64,000 bases of DNA, taken from contig NZ_LQZQ01000023.1 in the NCBI RefSeq assembly GCF_001593005.1, forward strand, positions 1 through 64,000, in the 5' to 3' direction. The position numbers were made by a program, and so were the translations under genes. The notes under the pieces were generated by a model. It saw only the letters and a program-made list of their open reading frames with translations, was not told the origin of the DNA and did not search any database. The DNA comes from Roseivirga ehrenbergii (lineage in GTDB: Bacteria; Bacteroidota; Bacteroidia; Cytophagales; Cyclobacteriaceae). Positions 26,450-35,089 of this stretch are shown here, in pieces. Each line of letters starts with the position of its first letter. Position 1 is the first letter of the stretch.

Positions 26450-27217
26450 ATGCGAAAATTTGGACTGATCGGTTACCCTCTCGGCCATTCATTTTCGAAA
26501 AAACACTTCTCAGATAAATTCGAAAAAGAAGGGATTAAGGCCGAATATGAGCTTTACCCCCTTGAAGATATTGAGGAATTTCCTGCATTAGTAAAAAACA
26601 CTAAAGGCTTAGAAGGTATTAATGTTACCATTCCTTACAAAGAATCGGTGATGAAATTTCTTGATGAAATTGATGAAAAAGCTAGCACCATTGGCGCAGT
26701 AAACACTATCAAAATTCAGAATGGAAAACTGAAGGGATACAATACCGATTATCTTGGTTTTAAAAATTCGTTGGTAAAGTTTATTGGAGCCAACCCCATG
26801 CCTTCAAACGCTTTGATTTTAGGAACAGGTGGAGCTTCAAAAGCCGTTCAAACCGTCCTTTCAGACTTAGATATTCAATTCAAACTGATCTCTCGCAATC
26901 CACAAACAGATGAATTTTCATACCAACACTTCAGCACCTCAACACCCCAGCACTCCAACACTTTAACACCTCAGCACCTCAACACTTACCAGCTCATCAT
27001 CAACACTACGCCATTGGGTATGGCACCTAAAATAGACGAGCTTCCAGACTTACCTTACCAACAATTGACGACCGACCATTTCCTCTATGATTTGGTGTAT
27101 AATCCTTTAGTTACAGCATTTATGCAGAAAGGAATTGAAGCTAAATGCTGGGTAAAAAATGGATTGGAAATGCTACACAAACAAGCAAAAGCTTCTTGGG
27201 AGATTTGGAATAGATAA
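26450..27217 (+). CDS. aroE: Shikimate dehydrogenase, with an in-frame 8-bp-repeat segment
   Basis: 255 residues. The N-terminal substrate domain has IGYPLGHSFSKKHF and GINVTIPYKESV with the catalytic Lys, and the NADP site has LGTGGASKAV. NTDYLGF and NTTPLGM are intact, as is the C-terminal KNGLEMLHKQA. It reduces 3-dehydroshikimate with NADPH in aromatic amino-acid synthesis. Residues 159-180 (26925-26988) are encoded by eight tandem 8-bp units rich in QH, TP and NT, placed between the second Rossmann strand (LISRNP) and LIINTTPLGM. The loop is slightly longer than usual but the frame is kept, so the enzyme should be functional. Confidence 0.93.
   Translation: MRKFGLIGYPLGHSFSKKHFSDKFEKEGIKAEYELYPLEDIEEFPALVKNTKGLEGINVTIPYKESVMKFLDEIDEKASTIGAVNTIKIQNGKLKGYNTDYLGFKNSLVKFIGANPMPSNALILGTGGASKAVQTVLSDLDIQFKLISRNPQTDEFSYQHFSTSTPQHSNTLTPQHLNTYQLIINTTPLGMAPKIDELPDLPYQQLTTDHFLYDLVYNPLVTAFMQKGIEAKCWVKNGLEMLHKQAKASWEIWNR
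26925..26988 (+). repeat. Eight tandem copies of an 8-bp unit ARCACYYC within aroE
   Basis: Successive units are AACACTTC, AGCACCTC, AACACCCC, AGCACTCC, AACACTTT, AACACCTC, AGCACCTC and AACACTTA. The 24-nt period of three units equals eight codons, so the frame is preserved. Adjacent aroE sequence shows no such repeat. Confidence 0.9.
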
Positions 27218-27311
27218 GTTTCAGTCCTTAAGAAATATCACTCCAAAACTTCTGAACTAAAAACAGTCATAAGAGGTTTTTCTTGCTGACTCTTTCCCTT
27301 AGTTTTACTCT

Positions 27312-29333
27312 ATGGACTTTAAGATTACCTCTGACTTTGTTCCTACTGGCGACCAGCCTGCGGCCATCAAGGCCTTAGCCGAAGGCGTTAATGCAGGCGA
27401 AGCCAGCCAAGTACTTTTGGGTGTTACGGGTTCTGGCAAAACTTTTACTGTGGCCAACCTTATTCAGGAGGTTCAAAAACCCACCTTAATCTTAAGCCAT
27501 AACAAAACTTTGGCCGCCCAGCTTTATGGGGAATTCAAGCAATTCTTCCCAGACAATGCGGTAGAGTATTTTATTTCCTACTACGATTATTATCAGCCAG
27601 AAGCCTTTATTCCAGGCAGTAACCTTTATATAGAAAAGGATCTTTCCATAAACGAAGAAATTGAAAAACTGAGACTCAGCGCCACTTCATCTTTACTTAC
27701 TGGTCGAAGAGATGTGATTGTGGTGGCTTCCGTTTCATGTATTTACGGTATTGGAAACCCAGAAGAGTTTGGTAAAAATGTAATTACGCTACAGGTAGGC
27801 GACACGATTTCGCGCAACAAACTCCTCTTTGCTTTTGTAGACATTCTTTATAGCAGAACCGAAGCAGAATTTAAACGAGGAACATTCCGGGTAAAAGGCG
27901 ACACAGTAGATATTTTCATTGCTTATGGCGATTTCGCTTATCGAATTTACTTCTGGGGCGATGAAATTGAGGCCATTCAAATGATTGACCCTGTTTCTGG
28001 AATGAAAATTTCAGACGAAAAAATCATCACTATTTTTCCTGCTAACCTTTTTGTAACAGGAAAGGATGTGTTGAACCAAGCCATTCATGAAATTCAGAAT
28101 GACTTGGTAGAGCGCCTCCACCAGCTAGAAGATGACGGTAAATTTCTAGAGGCCAAGCGCCTAAAAGAGCGTACCGAATTTGACCTGGAAATGATGCGGG
28201 AATTAGGCTATTGTTCTGGGGTAGAAAATTACTCACGCTATTTCGACAGACGCCAAAGAGGGCAACGACCTTTCTGTTTGCTCGATTACTTTCCAGAAGA
28301 CTTTCTAATGGTAATTGACGAAAGCCATGTAACCTTACCGCAGGTACGTGCCATGTGGGGAGGCGATAGGTCTAGAAAAGAAAACTTGGTGGAATACGGC
28401 TTCAGACTTCCATCGGCCATGGACAATCGTCCGCTAAAATTTGACGAATTTGAAGGGCTGGCCAAGCAAACCATTTACGTAAGTGCTACCCCTGCCGATT
28501 ATGAGCTCAACCTAACCCAAGGCGAAGTAGTGGAACAGGTAATTCGTCCAACGGGCTTACTTGATCCTATTATTGAAGTACGACCAAGCCCTAACCAGAT
28601 TGATGATATTCTGGAAGAAATTGACATTCGGGTAAAGAAAGAAGAACGCGTACTCATTACTACTTTAACCAAAAGAATGGCAGAAGAACTGTCCAAATAC
28701 TTGGAAAGGGCCAACGTAAAGGTTCGTTATATTCACTCAGAAGTAAGTTCACTGGATAGGGTAGAAATTCTTCGTGAATTAAGATTGGGCGTTTTCGATG
28801 TATTGGTAGGCGTAAACTTATTAAGGGAAGGGCTTGATTTGCCAGAGGTTTCATTGGTGGCCATTTTAGATGCCGATAAAGAAGGCTTTTTGCGAAATGA
28901 ACGCTCTTTAGTGCAAACCATTGGCCGTGCGGCCCGAAACCAAAATGGCATGGTGATTATGTATGCCGACCGAACTACGGTTTCCATGCAGCGCGCTATT
29001 GACGAAACCCGAAGAAGAAGGGCGATTCAGCAAGCTTATAATGAGGAACACGGAATCACTCCAACCACCGTCAAAAAATCGAAAGAAGCCATTATGAATC
29101 AAACTTCGGTGGCCGATTCTAGAAAACAGAAAAAGAACTATTATTCTGAAAGCGAAAGTATTTCTGTAGCTGCCGATCCTGTAGTGGCTTATATGGGCAA
29201 AGAAGGGCTTGAAAAAATGATTCAGAAAACCCAAAAATCGATGGAGAAAGCCGCCAAAGAATTAGACTTTATCGAGGCTGCTAGGTTGCGAGATGAACTA
29301 GCAGAGCTGAAGGAACTGTTAAGAAAAAAATAA
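27312..29333 (+). CDS. uvrB: Excinuclease ABC subunit B
   Basis: 673 residues, normal length. Walker A is GVTGSGKT near residue 39. The beta-hairpin [10 protein letters not shown] is present, as are the helicase motifs DESHVTLPQ and ATPADYEL, plus [20 protein letters not shown] and QTIGRAARN. The C-terminal UVR/UvrC-binding motif is [18 protein letters not shown]. It loads onto damaged DNA with UvrA and recruits UvrC in nucleotide excision repair. It follows aroE by 94 bp and likely has its own promoter. Confidence 0.97.
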   Translation: MDFKITSDFVPTGDQPAAIKALAEGVNAGEASQVLLGVTGSGKTFTVANLIQEVQKPTLILSHNKTLAAQLYGEFKQFFPDNAVEYFISYYDYYQPEAFIPGSNLYIEKDLSINEEIEKLRLSATSSLLTGRRDVIVVASVSCIYGIGNPEEFGKNVITLQVGDTISRNKLLFAFVDILYSRTEAEFKRGTFRVKGDTVDIFIAYGDFAYRIYFWGDEIEAIQMIDPVSGMKISDEKIITIFPANLFVTGKDVLNQAIHEIQNDLVERLHQLEDDGKFLEAKRLKERTEFDLEMMRELGYCSGVENYSRYFDRRQRGQRPFCLLDYFPEDFLMVIDESHVTLPQVRAMWGGDRSRKENLVEYGFRLPSAMDNRPLKFDEFEGLAKQTIYVSATPADYELNLTQGEVVEQVIRPTGLLDPIIEVRPSPNQIDDILEEIDIRVKKEERVLITTLTKRMAEELSKYLERANVKVRYIHSEVSSLDRVEILRELRLGVFDVLVGVNLLREGLDLPEVSLVAILDADKEGFLRNERSLVQTIGRAARNQNGMVIMYADRTTVSMQRAIDETRRRRAIQQAYNEEHGITPTTVKKSKEAIMNQTSVADSRKQKKNYYSESESISVAADPVVAYMGKEGLEKMIQKTQKSMEKAAKELDFIEAARLRDELAELKELLRKK

Positions 29334-29430
29334 TTACCTCCACCCTTCCTTCATTCAAAAATATTTCCATTCTCTTTCTGTGACCTTTGATAAAAACTAC
29401 GTCAAATGGCTCAAACACAGAAAATAAAAC

Positions 29431-30201
29431 ATGAAACAGCAAATTATCATTGGAGTATTCATCTTGACATTGTTCAGTTGCTCTAATGAAAAAGAGAAAG
29501 AAGTATTGATGAGTGAAAACTCAAGCCTTATTGCCAAAATAGACAGCCTTTCTTTAGAAATAAAAAGTAGTCAAAAAACATCGGCTACTTTATTCAAGGC
29601 CATGACATTAATGGATTCAATTGATCTGGGTAGAAAAATGCTCAGAGTAACTTTAGAGAATAGTGATTCTCAAGAAGACTTCATTGCTCATTTAACTGAG
29701 CTGAAATCTTACATAGCGCAAACCTCTTTGCAGATTTCAAGTTTAGAAAAGTCGTTAAAGAACTCGACAACGGCTCAAAACAATTATGCTAATAGCTTAA
29801 AAAAGCTAAAGGCCGAGTTTGAGTCGCAAAAGAATGACATTGCTCTTTTAGAGGCTCGATTAGATACAGAAACCAATAACAATCAAAAGTTGGTAGCATT
29901 GAATAGCATTCAGGCAGAAACCATCTTGAGCCAAGATGAAATGATTGAAGCAAAAACAATGGAATTAGAACTTTTGGATCAGCAAATTTCAGCGATGAAA
30001 TCGGCTTTCCAAATAAGTGAGGCAGACTCCTATTTCACCAGAGGCGAGGCTTATGCACTTGCTGCACAGAGAACAAAATTGGCGCCTAGCAAGAAAAAAT
30101 CTACCTACAAACAAGCTTTAGAAAATTATCAAAAAGCACTGGAATTGGGTAGAGAAGATGCAAAGCCCAAAATCGATTTGATAGCTAAGAAATTACACTG
30201 A
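29431..30201 (+). CDS. Coiled-coil lipoprotein
   Basis: 256 residues. The lipoprotein signal ends LTLFSC (Cys17). Residues about 25-195 are predicted coiled coil with heptads such as LIAKIDSLSLEIKSSQ and LKKLKAEFESQKNDIALLEARL. The C-terminal 60 residues contain one TPR-like pair (YFTRGEAYALAAQ ... YKQALENYQKALELG). It is periplasmic and membrane-anchored; the function is unknown. The gene is monocistronic and is followed by a strong terminator. Confidence 0.7.
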   Translation: MKQQIIIGVFILTLFSCSNEKEKEVLMSENSSLIAKIDSLSLEIKSSQKTSATLFKAMTLMDSIDLGRKMLRVTLENSDSQEDFIAHLTELKSYIAQTSLQISSLEKSLKNSTTAQNNYANSLKKLKAEFESQKNDIALLEARLDTETNNNQKLVALNSIQAETILSQDEMIEAKTMELELLDQQISAMKSAFQISEADSYFTRGEAYALAAQRTKLAPSKKKSTYKQALENYQKALELGREDAKPKIDLIAKKLH

Positions 30202-30228
30202 TAGGTTTTGAATTTTTGTTTGAGAGAA

Positions 30229-30258
30229 AGGGGTGATCATAACGATCACCCCTTTTTT
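30229..30258 (+). terminator. Rho-independent terminator after the coiled-coil lipoprotein gene
   Basis: Perfect 10-bp stem AGGGGTGATC / GATCACCCCT around ATAAC, followed by six Ts. It starts 27 bp past the stop codon. Confidence 0.9.
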
Positions 30259-30382
30259 ATTACCCCAAATTTATCTCGAAAAATAATTTAATTTGAAATT
30301 AGGGTGTTTATGAAACCAATTTTTCACTTCTTTACATTAATTAACTAATTATAGGTTCATTTTTAAACATAAAACAAAAGCA

Positions 30383-31681
30383 ATGATTAAAAAAAAGTGG
30401 GTTCCTGGGTTCTCTCTCCTAATTCTTGTAGCTATCATTAGCATGTTTGATGTAGACAATGGAGAAGTAATTATAGATTCGAATATAAATGGTGCAGATA
30501 CCGCTTGGATGTTAGCCGCAACGGGCTTGGTATTACTTATGACCCCTGGGCTTTCCTTTTTTTATGGAGGAATGGTAAATAAAAAGAATGTGATCTCCAC
30601 TATGCTCCAAAGTTTTATCTGCATGGGTATAATTACGTTAATTTGGGTAGTTTTTGGTTTTAGTTTGGCCTTTGGCGAAAGTATAGGGGGCATTTTTGGC
30701 AACCCGACTACATTTGCTTTTTTCAAAGGGGTTGGCGGTGCTACGCAAGCGGATTTAGCACCTACTATTCCATTTATTTTGTTTGCTCTTTTTCAAATGA
30801 AATTCGCCATAATCACTCCCGCTTTAATCACGGGTTCATTTGCAGAAAGAGTGAGATTCTCTAGCTTTTTACTTTTCATTATACTGTTCAGCATATTTAT
30901 TTATGCACCATTAGCTCATATGACATGGCACCCCGATGGTTTTTTAAGAAAATGGGGGGTACTTGATTTTGCCGGTGGAACTGTTGTCCATATGTCTGCT
31001 GGTTTTGCTGCAATAGCTGCGGCCATAATTCTTGGCAAAAGAAAAAACCATGGAGCTTCAGATCACCAGCCAGCCAATGTACCTTATGTTTTACTTGGCA
31101 CCGGTCTACTCTGGTTTGGTTGGTTTGGTTTCAATGCTGGGTCAGCTTTAGGTGCCAACTCCAGTGCGGCAATGGCCTTCGCTACCACAACAGTAGCTTC
31201 TGCAGCCGCCATGTTAGCTTGGGTATTTTATGATGCGCTGATGGGACGTAAAATTTCAGGAATGGGAGCCTCCATCGGTGCGGTTGTAGGCTTGGTAGCC
31301 ATTACCCCAGCAGCAGGTTTTGTTACCGTGGGTCAAAGTATTTTTATAGGTGTAGCTAGTGCTATCATTTCTAACATTGTGGTTTACTACAAAAATAAAA
31401 CTGGAATTGATGACACCTTAGATGTTTTTCCATGTCATGGAGTAGGCGGAATTGTTGGTATGATTCTAACTGCAGTTTTCGCAAAAGATGTAGGTCTTAT
31501 ATACGGTGAAACCACCACATTCTTTCGTCATATTGCTGCCATTTTTATGGTAGGCACTTTCACTTTTACAATGTCTTATGCCCTTTTTAAATTAACCCAC
31601 ATGATACTACCAATGCGGGTGAGTATGGAAGATGAAGAAAGAGGTTTAGACCTGAGTCAGCACGGAGAAAGTATTAGTTAA
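30383..31681 (+). CDS. amtB: Ammonium transporter (Amt/MEP/Rh family)
   Basis: 432 residues with about 11-12 hydrophobic segments. The N-terminal segment may be a cleaved signal (VPGFSLLILVAIISMFDVDNG). The family signature DFAGGTVVHMSAGFAAIAAA is present, with the twin-His pore residues in VVHMSAG and FPCHGVGGIVG. The periplasmic Trp/Phe gate is likely in LLMTPGLSFFYGGMVN. It conducts NH4+/NH3 across the inner membrane. No PII (glnK) gene is adjacent, which is unusual for amtB but not rare in this phylum. Confidence 0.95.
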   Translation: MIKKKWVPGFSLLILVAIISMFDVDNGEVIIDSNINGADTAWMLAATGLVLLMTPGLSFFYGGMVNKKNVISTMLQSFICMGIITLIWVVFGFSLAFGESIGGIFGNPTTFAFFKGVGGATQADLAPTIPFILFALFQMKFAIITPALITGSFAERVRFSSFLLFIILFSIFIYAPLAHMTWHPDGFLRKWGVLDFAGGTVVHMSAGFAAIAAAIILGKRKNHGASDHQPANVPYVLLGTGLLWFGWFGFNAGSALGANSSAAMAFATTTVASAAAMLAWVFYDALMGRKISGMGASIGAVVGLVAITPAAGFVTVGQSIFIGVASAIISNIVVYYKNKTGIDDTLDVFPCHGVGGIVGMILTAVFAKDVGLIYGETTTFFRHIAAIFMVGTFTFTMSYALFKLTHMILPMRVSMEDEERGLDLSQHGESIS

Positions 31682-31746
31682 AAAATCAAAATTGAATCGA
31701 TCGCCAAAGAACATATAGATTAGGTTGCAAATTTTGTTTGTAAGAG

Positions 31747-31774
31747 AGGGGGTGCCAAAAGGCATCCCTTTTTT
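31747..31774 (+). terminator. Rho-independent terminator after amtB
   Basis: Stem AGGGGGTGCC / GGCATCCCTT with one G-U pair around AAAA, then a T run. It is 66 bp after the stop codon. Confidence 0.88.
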
Positions 31775-31861
31775 AATTTCATTCAATTAAGCCACCATTT
31801 AAAAACTAAATCTAGCAGAGATCACCACCCTTTCTTACCTTATCAGTTTAATTACCAATTT

Positions 31862-33097
31862 ATGAACAGCCCTCAACTCGATCTCGATTTTGTTAGAAGT
31901 TACTTCCCTGCGCTTAGCAGTGGTTTTGTCTATATGGACAATGCAGGTGGTTCCCAAACCCTAAAACCTGTAGTCGATAGAATTTCAGAATACCTACTGA
32001 ACTACGATGTACAGCACGGAGCCTCCTATGAAATTTCACGACTAGCCAAAGAAAAAGTAGATTTTGGGACGGCAGAAATGGCCAAACTCGTGAATGCCAA
32101 AGACCCTAAAGAAATCGTGATGGGGCATTCCTCAACAATGATGTTCAGGCTTTTAAGTCTTACGCTTTCTAAAGCATGGAAAGTCGGAGACGAGGTAATT
32201 ACAACCAACTCTGAACATGAATCTAATTGTTCACCTTGGACAGATCTAGAAGAAAAAGGCATTGTGGTGAAAATTTGGGAAGTAAACCCAGAAAGCCTAG
32301 AATTTGAAATTGAAGATTTAAAGCAATTGCTTTCTGGCAAAACTAAACTGGTGACCATGGTGCATGCATCCAATATTTTAGGCACCATCAACCCAATTGC
32401 CGAAGTGGCCAAAGTGGTGCACAATGCTGGTGTGCTATTCTGTGTAGATGGTGTTGCCTTGGCCCCTCATCGTTTGGTGGATGTGCAGGCTTTGGATGTA
32501 GATTTCTATGTATTCAGCTGCTATAAAGTGTATGGAGCACATTGCGCACTCATGTATGGAAAACTCGAAATTCTTGAGTCCATGGCAGGTATTAACCACT
32601 ACTTTATTAAAGAAGTACCCTATAAGCTTCAGCCTGGCAATAAAAACTTTGAACTGACCTACAGCATGGCTGGACTGACGGAATATTTAAGAAGCGTTCA
32701 CGACCATCATTATCCAAATGACACTAAGGCAGATGACCAATTAAAATTTCAAAAAAGCTTCGATTTGTTTGCCACCCATGAAGAAGCGCTGGCCAATCGT
32801 TTTATGGATTTCCTAAAGACAAAAGACAAGGTTACAGTTCTTGGCGTGCAAAATGGAGGTCAGAAAAGAAGAGTATCTACCATTGCTTTTCATCATGACA
32901 CTTTAAAAAGTGAAGCCATTGTGAAGCAAGTAGACCCGCACCGTATCGGTATTCGATTCGGTGATTTTTATGCCAAAAAATTGGTGCAATCCCTCAGCTT
33001 AGAAGCCAAAGGCGGCCCGGTTCGCGTAAGCTTTGTGCATTACAATACATTGGAAGAAGTGGATAGGTTGATCGGGGTTTTGGAGAAGGTTTTATAA
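31862..33097 (+). CDS. Cysteine-desulfurase-like PLP aminotransferase, class V
   Basis: 411 residues. The class-V fold is clear: YMDNAGGSQ near residue 24, STMMFRLLS, TNSEHESNCSPW, then VDGVALAPHRLVDV (pyridoxal Asp) and FSCYKVYGAHCALMYG with the Schiff-base Lys. The C-terminal active-site region reads RIGIRFGDFYA, without the catalytic cysteine of SufS/IscS. This matches the cysteine desulfurase-like family (TIGR01976), whose real reaction is not established. No suf genes are adjacent. Cytoplasmic and monocistronic, ending at a terminator shared with the opposite gene. Confidence 0.82.
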   Translation: MNSPQLDLDFVRSYFPALSSGFVYMDNAGGSQTLKPVVDRISEYLLNYDVQHGASYEISRLAKEKVDFGTAEMAKLVNAKDPKEIVMGHSSTMMFRLLSLTLSKAWKVGDEVITTNSEHESNCSPWTDLEEKGIVVKIWEVNPESLEFEIEDLKQLLSGKTKLVTMVHASNILGTINPIAEVAKVVHNAGVLFCVDGVALAPHRLVDVQALDVDFYVFSCYKVYGAHCALMYGKLEILESMAGINHYFIKEVPYKLQPGNKNFELTYSMAGLTEYLRSVHDHHYPNDTKADDQLKFQKSFDLFATHEEALANRFMDFLKTKDKVTVLGVQNGGQKRRVSTIAFHHDTLKSEAIVKQVDPHRIGIRFGDFYAKKLVQSLSLEAKGGPVRVSFVHYNTLEEVDRLIGVLEKVL

Positions 33098-33118
33098 CAC
33101 TTCCTTGGCCTCTTTTCA

Positions 33119-33151
33119 ACAAAAAAACCACCCCTTTGCAGAGGTGGTTTT
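33119..33151. terminator. Bidirectional terminator, copy 1 of a duplicated 33-mer
   Basis: AAAACCACC with GGTGGTTTT as stem around CCTTTGCAGA, A-rich on one side and T-rich on the other, so it works on both strands between convergent genes. The 33 bases 33119-33151 are identical to 37154-37186. Confidence 0.85.
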
Positions 33152-33178
33152 CATCATTATAAGTATTTATAGTGCTTT

Positions 33179-35083
33179 CTAAGTCGAACCAATCAAAACC
33201 AGTTTACTTCTATCGGCTCTCGATATCTCTCTTCTAAAATCTCGGTAATCGTTGTATGACTCCGCTGAGTACGTACCCTTTTTCATTTGAATGCTCCTGA
33301 TATAGGTCAGTTCATTGGTTTCCACGTCAAACTGATAGCTGACATTATATTCCCCAAACTCCGACTTATGAATCACTGGTTCGGGCTGAAATTCCAGTCT
33401 ATAGCTTTCTGGGATCTTGAATTTTATAGTGTCCGTATTTACATAGGCATATTTAAGTACAATTGGCGATTCACGATCTTCCATTTTTGGAGGAATGTAC
33501 TCTTGTCTAGTAAGTAGATTAGGTACAAAAAATAGTCTTTCCCCAGATTGAGATGCATATTTTCTCAAACCAATGCTAAGCGTTTGCTTGAGCATAGGGT
33601 TCTCCGACTTTTCATGTTCAAAGCTGAAATCACCTAAATCAAATGCAGGTATGTCAATACTGTTTAACAAATGTTTCCGCTGATCTTCTTTGCCCGCTTT
33701 CACTACCATCGCATAATCATCGTAGCGTCTTCCTTTATATACAGTTTCTATGGATGCTTGACCATTCCCCTCTTTGTCAAAAGTTACTTCGCCAACACGC
33801 GTTTGGGTATTTACTTCCATCGGATAGCTCGGTGTTTTGATCAATTTCCCACCATCTTCAGTAATCATTAATGCATGTCTGTCGCTAGTAAAACCTCCTA
33901 AAAAGTTGAAGGGCGCATCCTGACTTGTGCACTCCAACCATACAGTATCTTTTTCCATAGGCACAGAAAGAATTACATGATTGAACTGGCTGCTTGGAAA
34001 GTCCGTAATAATATCACCTTCATCCTCCCCTGCCAATACCAGCGTATAATTAGATTTGATCCCAACACTCTTTAGCATGCTATAGGTAAAATAGGTTAGG
34101 GCTTTACAATCTCCATAACCAGTTTTGGCAACGTCCGCAGCTTCAAAAGGCTGATAGCCTCCTATTCCGAGTTGAATACTCACATATCTGGTATTGGATT
34201 GGAGATACTCATAAATCAGGCGAATTTTCTCTTTGTCATTAAGCGCATTGGCCACCAAAGCCTTCAACTTTCCTTCTAGTTCAGCAGGCAATTGTTCTCT
34301 CCCATTATTTAATTTATTAATCCATTGACCAAAACCCTGCCAAGTATCCATCCTACCGCTAAAACCTTCCATGCTAAAAGAGGTTGGAGCCAAAAGCACA
34401 TGTGGGCTCATATCGAATACCGAAGAGCCGAGGTACTCTTGTTCTATAGCCGGGAGATTCGCTACTCCCCATTGATAGGTTGTGCCCGTATCATCAGTTT
34501 TGATAATTACTTCTCCTTCATAATTCTTCTCTTTGTACCTAATTTGATAGGCTGGAGGGCTATACACCATTAATTTACCTGCCTCCACAGCCAAATTAGG
34601 AGCCCTTCGTAGCCCCCAAACGGGGTAGTGTAAAGAAGAGGTTTTCACCTTTTCAAATTCAATCTCAATAGTATATGGTAATTTAATATCGGTAGCGATA
34701 TATCCCTTTAGTCGATTAGAGTCATACAGTGAGCCTGAACTGGTTATATTTACATCCTCAATTTCAGAGGACTTTACTCTTTTCGCCACCTTTCCTTCGG
34801 CATCATAAAGCGTAATTTTTATCTTCTTAATCTTATCCAGTTTGTCATAAAATTCCACAAACTGACCCCAAGCTTCTCCGTCCTCATTTAGAATAGAAAT
34901 CGCCTTTTTTTCACGGTAAACAGACATCTCTTCATTCTCAATATGGAATTCAGTATCCCATGTCCTGATCACCGCATTAGCCCCCTTTTTGAGCTCTTTT
35001 GGTATTTTATCTATTGCATAATCTTGAGCTACTGATGTACAAACACACAAGCACAGAGCAACTACAAAAACAATCCGTTTCAT
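33179..35083 (-). CDS. DUF3857/transglutaminase-like secreted protein with catalytic triad
   Basis: 634 residues, signal peptide MKRIVFVVALCLCVCTSVAQ. The DUF3857 beta domain is at about 45-230. The transglutaminase core at about 270-400 keeps the Cys in TGYGDCKALTYF (about 325) and the His in QFNHVILSV (about 368). The third position reads WLECTS, with Glu where Asp is usual. The DUF3858 domain is C-terminal. Related proteins act outside the cytoplasm as peptidases or crosslinkers; the substrate is not known. Its start is 6 bp from the end of the upstream paralogue, so the two are co-transcribed. Confidence 0.85.
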   Translation of the reverse strand: MKRIVFVVALCLCVCTSVAQDYAIDKIPKELKKGANAVIRTWDTEFHIENEEMSVYREKKAISILNEDGEAWGQFVEFYDKLDKIKKIKITLYDAEGKVAKRVKSSEIEDVNITSSGSLYDSNRLKGYIATDIKLPYTIEIEFEKVKTSSLHYPVWGLRRAPNLAVEAGKLMVYSPPAYQIRYKEKNYEGEVIIKTDDTGTTYQWGVANLPAIEQEYLGSSVFDMSPHVLLAPTSFSMEGFSGRMDTWQGFGQWINKLNNGREQLPAELEGKLKALVANALNDKEKIRLIYEYLQSNTRYVSIQLGIGGYQPFEAADVAKTGYGDCKALTYFTYSMLKSVGIKSNYTLVLAGEDEGDIITDFPSSQFNHVILSVPMEKDTVWLECTSQDAPFNFLGGFTSDRHALMITEDGGKLIKTPSYPMEVNTQTRVGEVTFDKEGNGQASIETVYKGRRYDDYAMVVKAGKEDQRKHLLNSIDIPAFDLGDFSFEHEKSENPMLKQTLSIGLRKYASQSGERLFFVPNLLTRQEYIPPKMEDRESPIVLKYAYVNTDTIKFKIPESYRLEFQPEPVIHKSEFGEYNVSYQFDVETNELTYIRSIQMKKGTYSAESYNDYRDFRREISRADRSKLVLIGST

Positions 35084-35089
35084 AATGAA

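Noticed and set aside
26925-26988. Tandem array considered as CRISPR
   Set aside because: The units are 8 bp without spacers and lie inside a coding frame.
28908-29234. Long minus-strand frame opposite uvrB
   Set aside because: The plus-strand uvrB motifs cover the same DNA; the antisense product shows no domain.
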